NCBI RefSeq assembly: GCF_008831285.2
Contig: NC_045149.1
Coordinates: 22,450,535-22,514,534 of the forward strand
Origin: Nymphaea colorata
Taxonomy: Eukaryota > Streptophyta > Magnoliopsida > Nymphaeales > Nymphaeaceae
Reading direction: 5' to 3'
DNA length: 64,000 nt
Shown one piece after another: positions 45,984-57,954 of the stretch. The position numbers were made by a program, and so were the translations under genes. The notes under the pieces were generated by a model. The model was not told where the DNA came from. It ran no database searches and was given only the letters and a program-made list of their open reading frames with translations. Every line of letters begins with the position of its first letter. Position 1 is the first letter of the stretch.

Positions 45984-46560
45984 CTGTGCGGTGAGAACTT
46001 TAATATTAGTTCCCGGCCGGCTGCGAGTTCTGGTTTTACCATGATCTTCGGTTGGAACTTGATCCGTGAAGCATCGAGGAGATGGCAAGCGCCGGCCAAG
46101 TTTTGCGCCTCAAACGTTTCCATAAAATAGCCACTTAAGAAGCTATTAACATACCTTCAAATGGAGTTGGATACACTAACTGCACATGAAGCTGTTGAAG
46201 AAAGATCAATGGGATTTGGTTCCTCATCACGAGCAGGTCTAGTAGAATGTGGCGGAGCAAGGTGGTGTTGATAGGATAAATGTTGCCCGCGGATAACCTG
46301 GCAGCCATGGTGCGAAAAGGATAAGCCTCCGTAGCCAAGATGTGCAGCTGCTCTAGTAAGAAGCACCCATCTCTTGCCAACGTCGTCACAAATTCGTTGT
46401 TGTCTTCAAATCCTTCTAGCGGGATGTTCGCCCCTTCGTAGCACCCCTTCGCCTCAACTCCTACTTTCATCAGGGCATTCACAACATCGCCTTTATTTTC
46501 GTTTATTCTTTGCAAGACCAAGACGAATACGCGGTCCTCCAAGACATGGGTGTCTCAGGC

Positions 46561-47525
46561 GACGTAGGATCCGACGCTAATGAAAAGAGGAGCTCCTCGC
46601 TTGTATGATCTATCCCTCGTGCATCATTAAGATGAAAAGCTTTGGCTTTAAATGGTCCATTTCTCTCCCTTTCTATAGATATCCGCTCAAGTTCCACTTT
46701 TCCTATATATATATATATATATATATATAACTTTTTGTAAAGACAAAAATAAAACAAAAAAATAAAATAATTACTGCGGACATTTCTTCTTAGCAAATTA
46801 ACAATACGTCCTTCCCTCCTTTTTACTGCGTACTATGTGCACGACAAGCACAACTTTCTCTAGGGTGAAGAGTAGCTGCATGACATTCATATACCAAATT
46901 TAGCAGCTACGTAACATTCATATACCAAATTTTGACGGATATACGGTAAAAATTAAGTTACAAAATAAAAGTTAACCTATTTCTTCATGAAGAGTAAAAA
47001 ATGCTCCTCAAAAGAGTTAAAGAGTTCCATTTAAGTAAATTCATTTGTTTCGCTCTTTTTCTCCTGATCTCTCCTCCTGTGAAGAACATTTGATACTCTT
47101 GAAAAAAATTTTGGTATTTACAACTTAATCTCTACCTCTTATCTTACAAAAATTGACCACCCAGATGATTCCTATTTTGATAATTGGTTCTGAATCAACC
47201 GTGTTCCGGATTTTGGGTCTTTAGGTTAGAATTATCTTTACAAAGATCAGGAGACAAAACCAACCATGGAATCCAAACCGGTCAAAATGGATCATTTTGA
47301 CCTCCTATGTCTTAAAATCTGAATAAATAGTCGGTTTGAAACCCTACTCTTTACCTTTATTAAGTCAACTCAAGAACCAAAATCCATGAGTTCTTAGAGC
47401 CCAGAACTAGTGACCCAAACAAATCATGTGTGCTCTGTACTTAAGGCCGTCTCTGTTGAAGAAAAAGAGAGAGAACCAATCTCCAATAAACGTAGGTCTA
47501 CTTAACCTTTTGACTCATACTCCGC
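46561..47525. other. Intergenic DNA without a gene
   Basis: A (TA)n microsatellite at 46705-46728 is followed by AT-rich DNA. A 22-bp phrase 'acattcatataccaaattt' repeats at 46883 and 46915. Part (47200-47345) resembles 8800-8960. No gene is supported. Confidence 0.5.
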
Positions 47526-47548
47526 CACATCTTTGGACCCATTTGAGT

Positions 47549-47657
47549 TTAGTTCAGATCACGGTGTTGATCTCTAGCAAACTTCTATCATTGGCATTAA
47601 AGTTTAGTTCAGATCACGGCGTTGATCTCTTAGTTCAGATCACGGTGTTGATCTCTA
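47549..47657. repeat. Three copies of a 28-bp word
   Basis: 'tagttcagatcacggtgttg' followed by 'atctct' occurs near 47550, 47604 and 47631, the middle copy with one base changed (ggcg). The first and third are followed by 'a.c..t.tatcattggcat'-like DNA. It is a small decayed tandem array of unknown role. Confidence 0.7.
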
Positions 47658-47729
47658 CCATTGGCATGAATGTGAGTTGTGAGTTATTACTGACGCGAGA
47701 TTGATTTTAAAATGTTGAATACTTTGCAA

Positions 47730-49600
47730 AATTTCCTAAAATCTTCTCGTTCGCTTACTTGATTGGAACTCTTCGTATTAAACCCTGATTCGCTTGCGTC
47801 AGATCCATGGTAGGATCCAGTCAAATAGAATAAACTAGAGAATCAAATCAGACGGATCCACCATCCAATATGAAAAATACAAACAGAAAATAAATTAGAT
47901 TCGACCAATACGCATTTAGTAATTATCCAGCCTTGAATCTGCTATAGAGATGCACATTTCATTTTTCAAGTTCCATTTAGATATTTCAAATTAGATTTCT
48001 GTTACTAAACAGTCAGCTTAGACCACCTTCGAAGTTTCAGTTGCAGCATATTTGCGATGACTAATATATTTCAAATAGATCATTGTAAATGCAAACTGTA
48101 AAATTGTTCTCCCGGTGAGCAGGAGGTTAGCAATCCACCATTTAAAATAACCCAAATGTCGTCTCACTTCCTTTGCCTCAGAAGACTTGTATGAAGTATG
48201 GTGCACCATTCTTCAACTGAGCGGGAGGTTAACAACCCACCACCGCAGAAAGAAAACACAAAAACTTACCAACCCCCCAACATCCTCATTACATTCTCAA
48301 TACTTGGCCTGCATTAAGAGTCCTGAGCTACATCAAGGCCTGTGTGGAATGCGATACCAAGTATAAATGAAATTTATAGATAATTACTCAAAATTTCACA
48401 TGTTTATAAAAGAATTACGAAAGACTCCGTGAGTTCATAAAATGATTCACAAAACTCATGGTTACACAGTGAAAATTATTTTTGTCCCTATTAAAGGAAG
48501 GATGGAGCCGTCATATGACATAATTTGTTACTGATTATTGCGTATTTGTTGCAATATGAAATTTGTTGCAGATTTTCTCTAAATTCTTCCAATGTGAACT
48601 CTTCTTCTTTTGATTTTTTTTTTGCATTACTTAGGCATTGATCGTTAAGCAGAGAAGCAGCACATCTCTGGTTACTTGGTTGAGTAAATGTGAATGCTCG
48701 GATTCAGGTTTGATCAGCAATTAATGAATTTGGCCGCCTTACACGACAAGGGTTAAGCAGTTCCAACTAGATGCAAAGTTGAACTATACTTTTTGAAACT
48801 AAATCTGAATCTGGCATGAAACGGAAGAACCAAACCCATTTTATCATTTCCTAAAATCTTCTCTTTTCGCTTACTTGATTGGAACCCTTAGCATTAAACC
48901 CCGATCCACTTTGGCCAGATCCTTGGCAAGATCCAGTCAAATAGAATAAGCTAGAGAATCAAATCAGATGGATCCACCATTGAATATGAAAAATACAAAA
49001 AGAAAATAAATTAGATTCGACCCATGCGCATTCATGATTATCGAACCTTGAATGTGCTATAGATATGCACATTTCATTTTTCAAGTTCCACTTACAATTC
49101 CAAATTAGATTTCTTTTATTAAACAGTCATCTTAGACCACCTTCTAAGTTTCAATTGCAGCATATTTACGATGACTAATATATTTTAAATAGATCATTCT
49201 CAATGCAAACTGTAAAATTGTTATTTTGGGTGAGCAGGAGGTTAACATTCTACCATTTCAAAAAGACCTAAATATTGTCTCACTTCTCATGCCTTTGACG
49301 ACTTAAGCTACATCAAAACCTGGGTGAAGTATGGTGCACCATTTTTCAATTGAACAATTGGTTAACAACTCACCGCACCATCTTCATTTGCCGACCCTAG
49401 GGTCTTTAGCTGCATCGAGGCCCATGTGGGATGCGATACACCCTTCAATTTGATGTCGTCATCCTAATATGCCAAGTATAAATGAAATTTATAGATCATT
49501 GCTCAAATATTCACATGCTTCTGAAAGAATTACTAAAAATAACGTGAGTTCATAAAATGATTCACAAAACTCATGGTTAAGGAATGAAAAATATTTTTGT
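47730..49600. repeat. Tandem direct repeat, units 47730-48490 and 48845-49600
   Basis: Each ~750-bp unit runs from 'tttcctaaaatcttctc' to 'tttgtccctat'. They are about 1.1 kb apart, with R1 copy 2 (48530-48835) between them. Matching is strong throughout, with indels. No unit has coding capacity that survives in both copies. Confidence 0.8.
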
Positions 49601-50355
49601 CCCTATAAAAAGATGGAGCTGTCTTATGACATAACAGTTGATGGTAGGGCTGCACAATGAGTCGAGCCAACTCGGGCTCGACTCGAACTCGCTCGGAAAT
49701 ACTCGACTCGTTTATAAACGAGCCGAGCTTGAGTTCAAACTTATACTCAAAATATTAAACGAGTTGAGTTCGAGTTGTTACAACCCAACTCGTTTATGCT
49801 CGGCTCGGCTCGATTACTGAAAATCGTTTTTTTTAATTATATGAACCGGTTCACCGAGTCACCAAAACCGATTCACCAATTTAGGTTAAACTTTTTTGTT
49901 TGTTATGTTTTCATTTTTAACATTTTCTAAACTTCTCCCTGTCTCTCTCATTTCCACCGCGGCGGGAAGAGAGAATGACATAGGGGAAAGGTTTCTTCCT
50001 CATCACTGCCGTTGTCCCTGCAACTGTGCCGCCCAGAGTTGCTGGCCATCTGCCCCCCTGAATTCCCTCTTCTCTAACGAGGTTCCTTCTCTCCACCTCC
50101 CTCTCAATGTTTGTTGTGTCTCGAGAACAGATGCTTGGCGCAGCCCCTAGTGCCCCCACCTTCACAGCCATTAACCTCCTCCCTCCTCCCTGTATTGCGT
50201 CTAAAGAAGACGGGCGTCACGGCCCTTAACCTCCTCTTATCTCTATATCGCGTCTGGAGAAGAGGGGGCGTCGCAGCCCCTGATCATTTCCATCCCCTCC
50301 CTACTGCGCCTGGAGCATGGCTGCACCGACTCACCGCCGCCCTCTTTCCTTCTTC

Positions 50356-50507
50356 GAGCGGCACAAAGGAAAAAAAGAAAGGGGCAAAACCCCTCTTTCC
50401 TTCTTCTTTGCCCTTCCACGCCCTCTCTCCTCTCTACCACCCAATGAGCGGCACAAAGGAAAAAAAGAAAGGGGCAAAACCCCTCTTTCCTTCTTCTTTG
50501 CCCTTCC
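50356..50507. repeat. 90-bp-period tandem duplication inside the hAT element
   Basis: 'gagcggcacaaagg' and the following ~60 bp ('..ggggcaaaacccctctttcc..') occur at 50356 and again at 50446, essentially identical. A (CT)n run follows at 50513-50538. Confidence 0.9.
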
Positions 50508-50755
50508 GCACCCTCTCTCTCTCTCTCTCTCTCTCTCAGACTCCATCTCAAATGTGTGTTGAGTTACCTCCGTGAAACCCTAGCCCGCATTTTTACCTGG
50601 CTGTTGTTCTGCCGTTCACTTGTGATTGTTGCCCTAGGACCTCCAGCTTTTAGAGCCTCCTCGCTGGGGATGGTGTTGGGGTTAGCCTAATAGTTGAACA
50701 AGTGGAAGTGGGTGGGTCAGGGTGAAGGTTTTTGCACACAGTCGTCGGAGGAAAG

Positions 50756-50860
50756 ATGGCATCAGCCTGGGAGAAGGATTTGGAGGAACAGCTCGCCGAA
50801 GCTGGGAATAAACTCCGGAAGCCACCAGCTGAGCTCGACGAGCTTCGTTGCCTCCTCGAC
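50756..50860 (+). pseudogene. PDS5-like cohesin cofactor gene: captured start region
   Basis: From ATG at 50756 the plus strand reads 'MASAWEKDLEEQLAEAGNKL' and then 'RKPPAELDELRCLLD'. Plant PDS5 homologues begin with the same pattern (LEEQL.EAGNKL..PP.SVDELL.LLD). The ~100 bp upstream look like a 5' UTR. After 50860 the sequence turns into hAT terminal repeats, so only the start of the first exon was captured. Intact PDS5 regulates sister-chromatid cohesion; this piece cannot. Confidence 0.65.
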
Positions 50861-51053
50861 ATTGGTTCCTTCTATTCGAGTTAAGGGAGTCGAGTTCGAG
50901 CTCTACTCTATACAATCGATTCGAGCTCGAGCTTGTGTCAGGGAGCTCGACACGAGTTCGAGTCGAGCTCGACCTCGGGCTCTATGAGCCGAGTCGAGCT
51001 TGAGCTGGGCAAGCTCCAGCTCGACTCGGCTCGTGTGCAGCCCTAGTTGATGG

Positions 51054-51880
51054 GGGTGAAAATCCTTCCACCCCTATGAACATGTGGCTTAAAGGACCCT
51101 TGGAAAGAGAAAGAGAAAAGGGGAAGGGCGGAGCTTTAAACTACATTAAATACCATTCAACCCAATACAACTATATTCAATAATATTAATATAGTGGCAC
51201 CCCAATGCTATGTTTACATATTGATACGCCATCAAAATTTTACTTATTTACATATAGGTGTGTCTTAAAATTTTAAATTTAAGGATAGGATCATCAGAGA
51301 AGACGGCATCACAATATCTGAGATATCCATCACCTTGTTTTAAGGTCCATACGAAAAATGAAAAAAAAAATGTCTTGACTCTGGAGCTGGAAAAGTTCGC
51401 ACACTCCTTGTCAGTCTAGCTCTCTCATCTTCAGGTCATGTTAAATAAAGAGGAAAAAGAAAGTACTTAACAAGTAGTAAAAAAGAAAAAAGCTTTTGTC
51501 GAGTTCATTGGACATGCATATCTTACAACTACATTTGGTGCTTGCATGTTTCCTTTTCATATTTCAACTTCTTTGTTTCTTAAAGTCATGTTTTTTGTTG
51601 GTAAATTGTTTATAATACATAACTTCATGCTTATTCTTTTTAAGACGCATACACATGTAACAAAACCGCCTAGTTTTGGATATATCCTATAAATACTAAT
51701 CGCTTTCCTTTTACAATCAAACTTCATTCTAATTTAGACATAAGGTCATAGATATCATTTGGAATTAAATTAGTTTTCTCAACATATTGCTCAATGTCAT
51801 GTCTTTGACAAACTCTTCATCCACATTTAACTCTTCATTCACAATAATCTCATCATCCACTTTTATTTATTTATTCACTC
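51054..51880. other. Intergenic DNA without a gene
   Basis: AT-rich. No domain, repeat end or conserved block was recognised. Confidence 0.4.
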
Positions 51881-52210
51881 TACCACAGAAAAGATGGATT
51901 CACCCACGTGTTGGAAAAAGGGACGTCGATGAAAGTCTACTTTTACCATCATTCCGCTTTAAATGTCGGTGAAGATAAATTTTTGTCATCGTCCAAAACA
52001 AGATGTCGGTGAAATTAGTTTTCACCGACACATGTCGTTAAGATGTCATTGAAGATGAGCTTGTACCGATGTCCAACATGCCAATGTTGCCAAACATTTT
52101 ACTTTTACCGACTTCCACAATAAGATATCAGTGAAAGTGGGCTTTTGCTGACATCCAGGTCGAAGACGTTGCTAAATCCAAACGTCCATTTGGTAAATGT
52201 CCATAAAAAA
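51876..52210. mobile_element. CACTA-like left end with subterminal repeats
   Basis: After 'cactctaccacagaaaa' (51876) the DNA holds many copies, in both directions, of a short word around 'gatgtcggtgaa' / 'ttcaccgacat', for instance at 51953, 52010, 52018, 52045 and 52130. This dense subterminal pattern is typical of CACTA elements. The terminus is worn compared with CACTA consensus, so the exact end is uncertain. Confidence 0.5.
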
Positions 52211-52564
52211 GAAGTTAAGTTTATTAGCAGGTGGTCATGCTCACATCAGTGTTTAAACTTAATGTTAAGTTTTCCCCTATTTTTGAATGATTTTAGGTTA
52301 TGATATCGTTCTAGGGAATGTACCCTATTTTTTAGGGTTTTTCGGTAGTATTTGACCATAAATCTTACTAATAAGGTTTGTTGAGATTATGGCTTTCAAT
52401 TTGATATATTAATTGCATAAAAATATCTGCACAAATACAAAACCCTTAATCTTAGATTGAGCACAATAATTTCTGAACATAGGAGCCCTCAGTTTTTTTC
52501 CCCATGAGATACTATACTCAATACTCATTGCATCGTTTACCCTTTTTTTATTTTTTGCAAATAG

Positions 52565-53302
52565 GAGCAGCTTCCATTTCTTCTGATGTCTTTATTCCAT
52601 CTGTTGATGACTTAGCAGATCAAGTTGCTGAAGTTCTGGATTTTTTTGGGGACCTAGGAAATATTTAAACTCCATTAAAGTTACTTTTTGAAATATAAAT
52701 AAATCTATAAATGGTTGCATGTCGCTGCTAAAAAATATTGATTTTATGTTTTTAGGTTATTAATATATCAAATGTCATTGTAGACTTGCTTATGAATGGC
52801 TTCTTTTGTAATAGGCATGCACAATTCTATGCATGGGGGTTACAGCTGGTGCCTACATTCTCACTCTTTTTGCTGTATGTCTGCCTTGGGCTAAGGCTTG
52901 TTTATATTATATATATTACTCTTTATTTGTCTTGACTTTTCTTTTGGTTTGTTTTTTTAATGCTTATACAGATGAAGTACAGGGGGCATGTTCTTGGTCT
53001 AATACTTGTTTCCCCTCTATGCAAAGCATCTACATGGACAGATTGGTTGTTTAACAAGGTTCGTTGTTCTGTCTCTGACCTTTCTTCTTTATTTTCCATT
53101 GAGCAAATGCAGCAATAATTCTTTATGCAAAGGGAATTTTGCTTGACGGGTACTTCAGCAAAGTGATTTTGACAATCATCCAAAGCTTTCTAGTACTATG
53201 TTTCTCGATAATTGATACATAGGTGGTTAATTCTGGTGTGCCCTTCACTATTTCAGGAAGTTTGTGGAGTTCCCAATGTTGCTGAGTTTGACATTCGGTA
53301 GG
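52565..53302 (+). pseudogene. NDL (N-myc downregulated-like) gene fragment, five exon pieces
   Basis: Plus-strand exon pieces, separated by intron-like DNA: 52565-52650 ('AASISSDVFIPSVDDLADQ', 'VAEVLDFFG'); about 52815-52874 ('CMGVTAGAYILTLFA', followed by GTATGT); 52972-53058 ('[15 protein letters not shown]', 'TWTDWLFNK', donor AAG|GT); about 53105-53162 ('GYFSK' preserved, rest damaged); 53257-53302 ('EVCGVPNVAEFDIR' then stop). The order and boundaries match plant NDL proteins, alpha/beta-hydrolase-fold partners of G-protein beta-gamma in auxin signalling. The first donor is lost, exon 4 is damaged and the last ends in TAG. Upstream and downstream exons are missing. Copia 2 lies just after it. 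Confidence 0.75.
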
Positions 53303-53345
53303 CATAACGAAGGGTAATTGATAACTTCCTTCAAAGGTAATGATT

Positions 53346-53627
53346 GTAAGAATCTTCACAAAATCACGTCTCTCCGTTTGAAAATCAGATAGATTGAGAA
53401 GAGAGGATAGGAGAGAAGACCGTGGAGGAAAGGGAGCATTCGGCCAATACAGCCCTTCGTTCCTTAATCTCTATTATAAAATTAACCTAATCAGGTTACA
53501 ACAAAAATGTACAAAAATATATGAACATTTACAAGAATGCCACCGCCTAGTATGTTTAGGCGTGTGGATATAAGAGAAGTGGATCGAGTCTAAACGGACT
53601 CGATCCTCCATACGAACAAACTTAACA
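53346..53627 (-). repeat. 3' LTR of Copia 2
   Basis: On the minus strand it starts TGTTAAG at 53627 and ends CTTACA at 53346. The polypurine tract TTGAGGGGGGC lies immediately before it (53628-53638). Confidence 0.95.
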
Positions 53628-53674
53628 GCCCCCCTCAAGTTGTGCATGAGATTTGATCATGCACAACTTGTTCT

Positions 53675-56600
53675 TCAATTGCCAAAAATGCTGCCTGTGA
53701 GTCCTTTGGTAAAGAGATCAGCTATCTGTTCACTAGTGGATATATAAGTAGGCAAGATTTCAGCTTCTTCAACCTTCTGACGAATGAAGTGTTGATCAAT
53801 CTCTATGTGTTTGGTACGATCATGCAAAATGGGGTTGAAGGCAATTTTTATCGCACTTTGATTGTCACATAGTAACGATGACTGAACAATAGGAAGATTG
53901 AGCTCTTCAAGCAAATGTCGTAACCATGACACTTCAGCTGTCCCTGCAACCATTGCTTTATACTCTGCCTCAGTGCTAGATCGTGTAACCGCATGCTCTT
54001 TTTACTGCTCCAATAAATGAGATTGGAATCAAGAAACAGGCAGAAACCTGAAACTGATCATCGATCATTGGGATCTCTTGGCCAGTCTGCATCAGTATAT
54101 GTATATATGCTATGTCCAAGAGAAACGTTGGGACACTTTGTGTAGACCAGTCCATCGCCAAGAGTAGCTTTGAGATACCATAAGATCCGTTTAGCGGCAT
54201 CCATATGTCCTTTAGTGGGTGCATGCACAAACTGAAAGATCTGATTTACAGCATATACTATGTCTGGGCGAGTAAAAGTGAGGTATTGTAACATACCAAC
54301 AATGCTGCGATAGAATATAAGATTGGAATATGCAGCAGTTCCATCAGAGGCAGTTAATTTAGTGTTCAGAACATTAGGAGTAGTAATGTGTTTGAAATTA
54401 GTTATATCTGCCCTGTCTAGAACATCAAGAATATACTTGTGTTGTGTAATAGTAAATCTATCATTCGTTCTATCAAGTTCAACATCCAAAAAATACCGTA
54501 ATTCGCTGAGATCCTTCATCTTGAATTCTTGTTTCAACATGTCTCTAACATAAGATATATGTGAAGAAGAATTTCCAGTTATAACAATATCATCAACATA
54601 TATAAGTAACCAAGTGGTAGCTTCTCCGGTATGATAGATAAACAAGGAGTGATCGAGGTAGCTTCGGAGAAAACCAACTTGTCGTATATGATGAGAAAAC
54701 CAATCGAATCATAATCTAGAAGCTTGCTTCAACCCATATAAAGACTTGTGTAATTTACAAACCCATTTTTGAGGATCATGAGTAGTATAGCCGGGAGGTT
54801 GCTCCATGTATACATCTTCCCTAAGAATCTCATGAAGAAAGACATTTTTGACATCTAACTGATAAAGAGGCCATCTATATGAGACTGCAAGAGAAATAAT
54901 CACATGTATTGTTCCCATCTTGATGACCGGACTGAATGTTTCATCATAATCTTCCTCATATTGCTGAGTGAAACCGCGCGCATAAGACATGCTTTATGTC
55001 CATCAATGCTACCATCTGGCTTATATTTCAGTTTGTAAACTCATTTGGACCCCACAACATTCTTATCAGCTGGACGATGGACAATCTGCCACGTCTGACA
55101 CTCATGCAAGGCTGCCATTTCCTCATTCATAGCTTCAACCAAACATTTTTCCTTACTGGCATGGTGATACAATTTTGGTTCCACCTTTTTGCTGACTTTT
55201 GTCATAAACAACTAAAAATCCAAAGAAAAATTGTTATAGCTCACCCATCTATCAATAGGATGTCGCACGCGTTGTGATTGGCATGGAACTGCAGTAGAAA
55301 CTGATCGCCTAGAATACACCAGGCCTGAGAACCGATTACGTGTAGGTGGATCATTGGGCTGAGAAGATGAAGGTATGCTGTTCAAGGAAGTAGTGTTGTT
55401 CGAGGAACTGCTTACAAGTGTCTCGGGCTCGTTAACAGCTTCCTCCTTGTGCTCAGTCAACATTTCTGCCCCTTGTCTTAAGATTTCAGCATGTAGCCAA
55501 GTATCATAAACCTCATTTTTGTCCTTGAGTGTCACAGAAGTAGCCTTGAAATCCTGTAACCTGCTTTCATCAAAAACAACATGCCGTGAAATATGTACAC
55601 GCCCAGTTTTAGGGTTATAACACCTATAACCCTTGTAGTTTTCTGCATACCCTATAAATTTGCATAAAACAGCACGATCTTGAAATTTGTTTCGTAAGGA
55701 AACATCAACATGCACATAGCATACACATCCAAAAACAAGCAACTCCTCATAATGTGGTTGTTCTTGATGTAATAGAAAACATGGTGACTTTCCATCAAGC
55801 AACGCCAATGGCAGTCGATTTATAACATAGACAGCCGTATGAAAAGCCTTGGTCCACAATGTCATAGGTAAGTCTGTTTCATGCATCATGCTGAGCGTGC
55901 TTTCAACAATATGCCTATATTTTCTTTCAGCAATTCCGTTTTGCTGAGGTGTATGCAAGCATGAAATTTGTTTAGTGATCCCATTATCTAGTAAGTACTC
56001 AGTAAATTCATTAGAAATAAATTCACCACCACTATCACATTGAAAATGCACAATATTACTGGAGTATTTATTCTGAACCAAGGCATGAAATTGAGTGAAC
56101 AAGCGGAAAACTTCTGATTTGTGTTTCATGAAATGGATCCAAGTATATCGGGAATATGAATCAACAAAAATGACATAGTATCTACTCCTAGAAGAAGAAG
56201 GAATTGGAGCAGGCCCCCAAACATCGGAATATATAGTGTCAAAAACCTTTGAAGCTCTTTTATTGATTAATTGAAGGGGAAGGGCATGGCTCTTACAAAT
56301 ATGACAACTTGAGCACATGCTGGACTCACTAACTGAACTTAGTCTGAACTTATCTAAGAGTCCGTCTGCAACAAGACTTCGAACAAAAGACTGACCACAA
56401 TGAGCTAACCGACCATGTCAAATGGATGGCTTATTATACTCTGCGACATTGACTTCACTATGATTTGGAAAACATGAATCTGAAGGGTGAGGTTTTGACA
56501 GCTATGGGGCTTCTTCAAGGACATACATATTTCCTTTGCGAGTGCCCTCAGCGAATGTCTTCTTGGTTCGAGCATCCTTAACATAAACAGAAGACGTTGT

Positions 56601-57941
56601 GAATTCAATAGAGGAGTGAGTATCATCAATAAGTTTAGACACTGAGATAATATTTTTCTTGACACTTGGAACAACAAGGACATTCTTTAATGGAATGGAA
56701 GAAGAGCCCATAGATATTTGTGCATTTCCAATGTGCGCTATTGTGTGATCGGAACCATCTCCCGTGACAACTGAGCCTTGATCTAAATAAGGGAAAACAC
56801 TAGAAAGATTACATGTGTCACCAGTAACATGGGCTGTTGCTTTGGAATCCACATAACACTCTCCTTGCTCGTTTTGTTTCAAGTGGAGCTTAGATAGGAC
56901 CGTCATGAGAAGTTGCTGCTCGTCTGCTGAAACATTTGATGTCTGATTTGAGCCAGATGATGATGAAGCTGAGTCCGCTGCTGCCTTGTTCTCATGCCTA
57001 ACCTGATTATTTTTGTTCTGAGGGTTGTGCCAACATTCTGATTTTACATATCCCCTCTTGTTGCAATAGAAACAAGTTGGAACCCTTCTAGATGTGGCAG
57101 AGGTAGTATTCATGCTTGGTGGTATTGGGAGAATCCCTTTTCCCATTCCTGCCTCAGAAGTCCAAGGACGAGTGCGATTCCCTTGCAGTGCATGTGTCCC
57201 TGTTATCAGTACATTGTGGCTGTTGGAAGGAATCAAATTTTGTCGCTGAACACAACTAGCTTCGTGTTGAAAAAGCTTGGCCTTCAGATCTTCAAAAGAT
57301 GGGAGGACAGGTAGGACTTCCAAGGCTATGCAAAAGATGTCAAAATTTGTTCCCAGTCTACTCAAAGCTTGTTGCACTTTGTCATTGTCGCTGACGGGAT
57401 GTCCAATGGCAGCAAGCTGATCACTTATACTTTTAATTTCATTCAAATATTTCAAAACTGTACGCATCCCACGCTTGATGTCCTGAAATTGCCTTCTTAA
57501 ATGCAGAAACCGTGCTTCCGATACTTGAGAATACGTTGTGGCAAGGGTAGACCACAACTCTAGGGCTGTTAAATCATCATCAATGCCTCCTAATACCTCC
57601 TCTAACAAGGTAGAAGTAATATAGGAAATAAGAGACTGGTCGTGAGCCAGCCAAACTTCATATTCAGGATTGTTTTCAGTAAGAGTTTCATATTCAAATC
57701 TGATTTCACTCACAGGCGAAGCCCCAGCAACTTGATGTCCCACTACGGTCTTCTTCACTTCATGGTCAATATACTTTGGAGGTGCTGGAGTTGTGTCATC
57801 GATATGCCCGTAGAGTCTATGACTTTTAATAAATGGGACAATTTGATGTTTCCAAGTCAAATAGTTACTATGATTCAGTTTGTGAGAGATAAGTTGAGAG
57901 AAAAAGCTGGACAATAGAAGAGAGGGAGTCGGCTGATCCAT
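53675..57941 (-). pseudogene. Copia 2 gag-pol polyprotein, broken
   Basis: The likely start is ATG 57941 ('MDQPTPSLL'), not the in-frame upstream ATG at 58064. One frame runs to 56502 through gag (UBN2-like), a zinc knuckle and protease. In the knuckle CX2CX4[H]X4C the His is Tyr (CFYCNKRGYVKSEC), and the protease DSG reads DSK. A stop at 56502 and another just before 'HGRLAHCGQS' interrupt the GAG-pre-integrase region. Integrase (55212-56318) shows 'YSDVWGP', 'CDSGGEF' and 'TPQQNGIAERK', all catalytic acids kept. Reverse transcriptase pieces (54709-54990 and 54058-54645) carry 'YVDDIVITGN', and RNase H is at 53675-53953. Not functional. Confidence 0.92.
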
Positions 57942-57954
57942 AACTAAAAAGGAG

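Larger units (their letters stand above)
39995..46560 (-). pseudogene. DUF247 family gene split by a Copia element
   Basis: The 5' part (about 46560-45984) reads 'MEDRVFVLVLQRINENKGD', 'CYEGANIPLEGF', 'FVTTLARDGCFLLEQL' and 'LLDLLVMRNQIPL'. The 3' part (40538-39995) reads 'MVAYEQRIMEDDGC', 'DVVVFFNRLGLG', 'INEHCQQKW' and, one frame over, 'FRSPWAHCTFAAAI' plus a hydrophobic tail. These are the ordered hallmarks of plant DUF247 proteins with their C-terminal membrane segment; their biochemical role is unknown. Besides the 5.4-kb Copia insertion, there is an extra base in a G run (plus CCCC at 40129-40132), and frame breaks near 46135 and upstream of 40424. The usual N-terminus is not visible. 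Confidence 0.8.
49645..51045. mobile_element. hAT-type non-autonomous element (1401 bp) with captured gene sequence
   Basis: Perfect 11-bp terminal inverted repeats TAGGGCTGCAC / GTGCAGCCCTA are flanked by a perfect 8-bp TSD GTTGATGG (49637-49644 and 51046-51053). Both ends are packed with 'gagctcgag' / 'ctcgactcg' words, as usual for hAT subterminal regions. The middle (about 49900-50890) is GC-richer, unlike the surroundings, and includes a PDS5-like first exon. No transposase is seen. The 401-bp MITE at 30215 shares the termini and is a shorter relative. Confidence 0.93.

Noticed and set aside
49896-50575. Open frames up to 154 codons inside the hAT element
   Set aside because: They cross the 90-bp duplication and CT run in several frames; only the PDS5-like reading at 50756 has family support.
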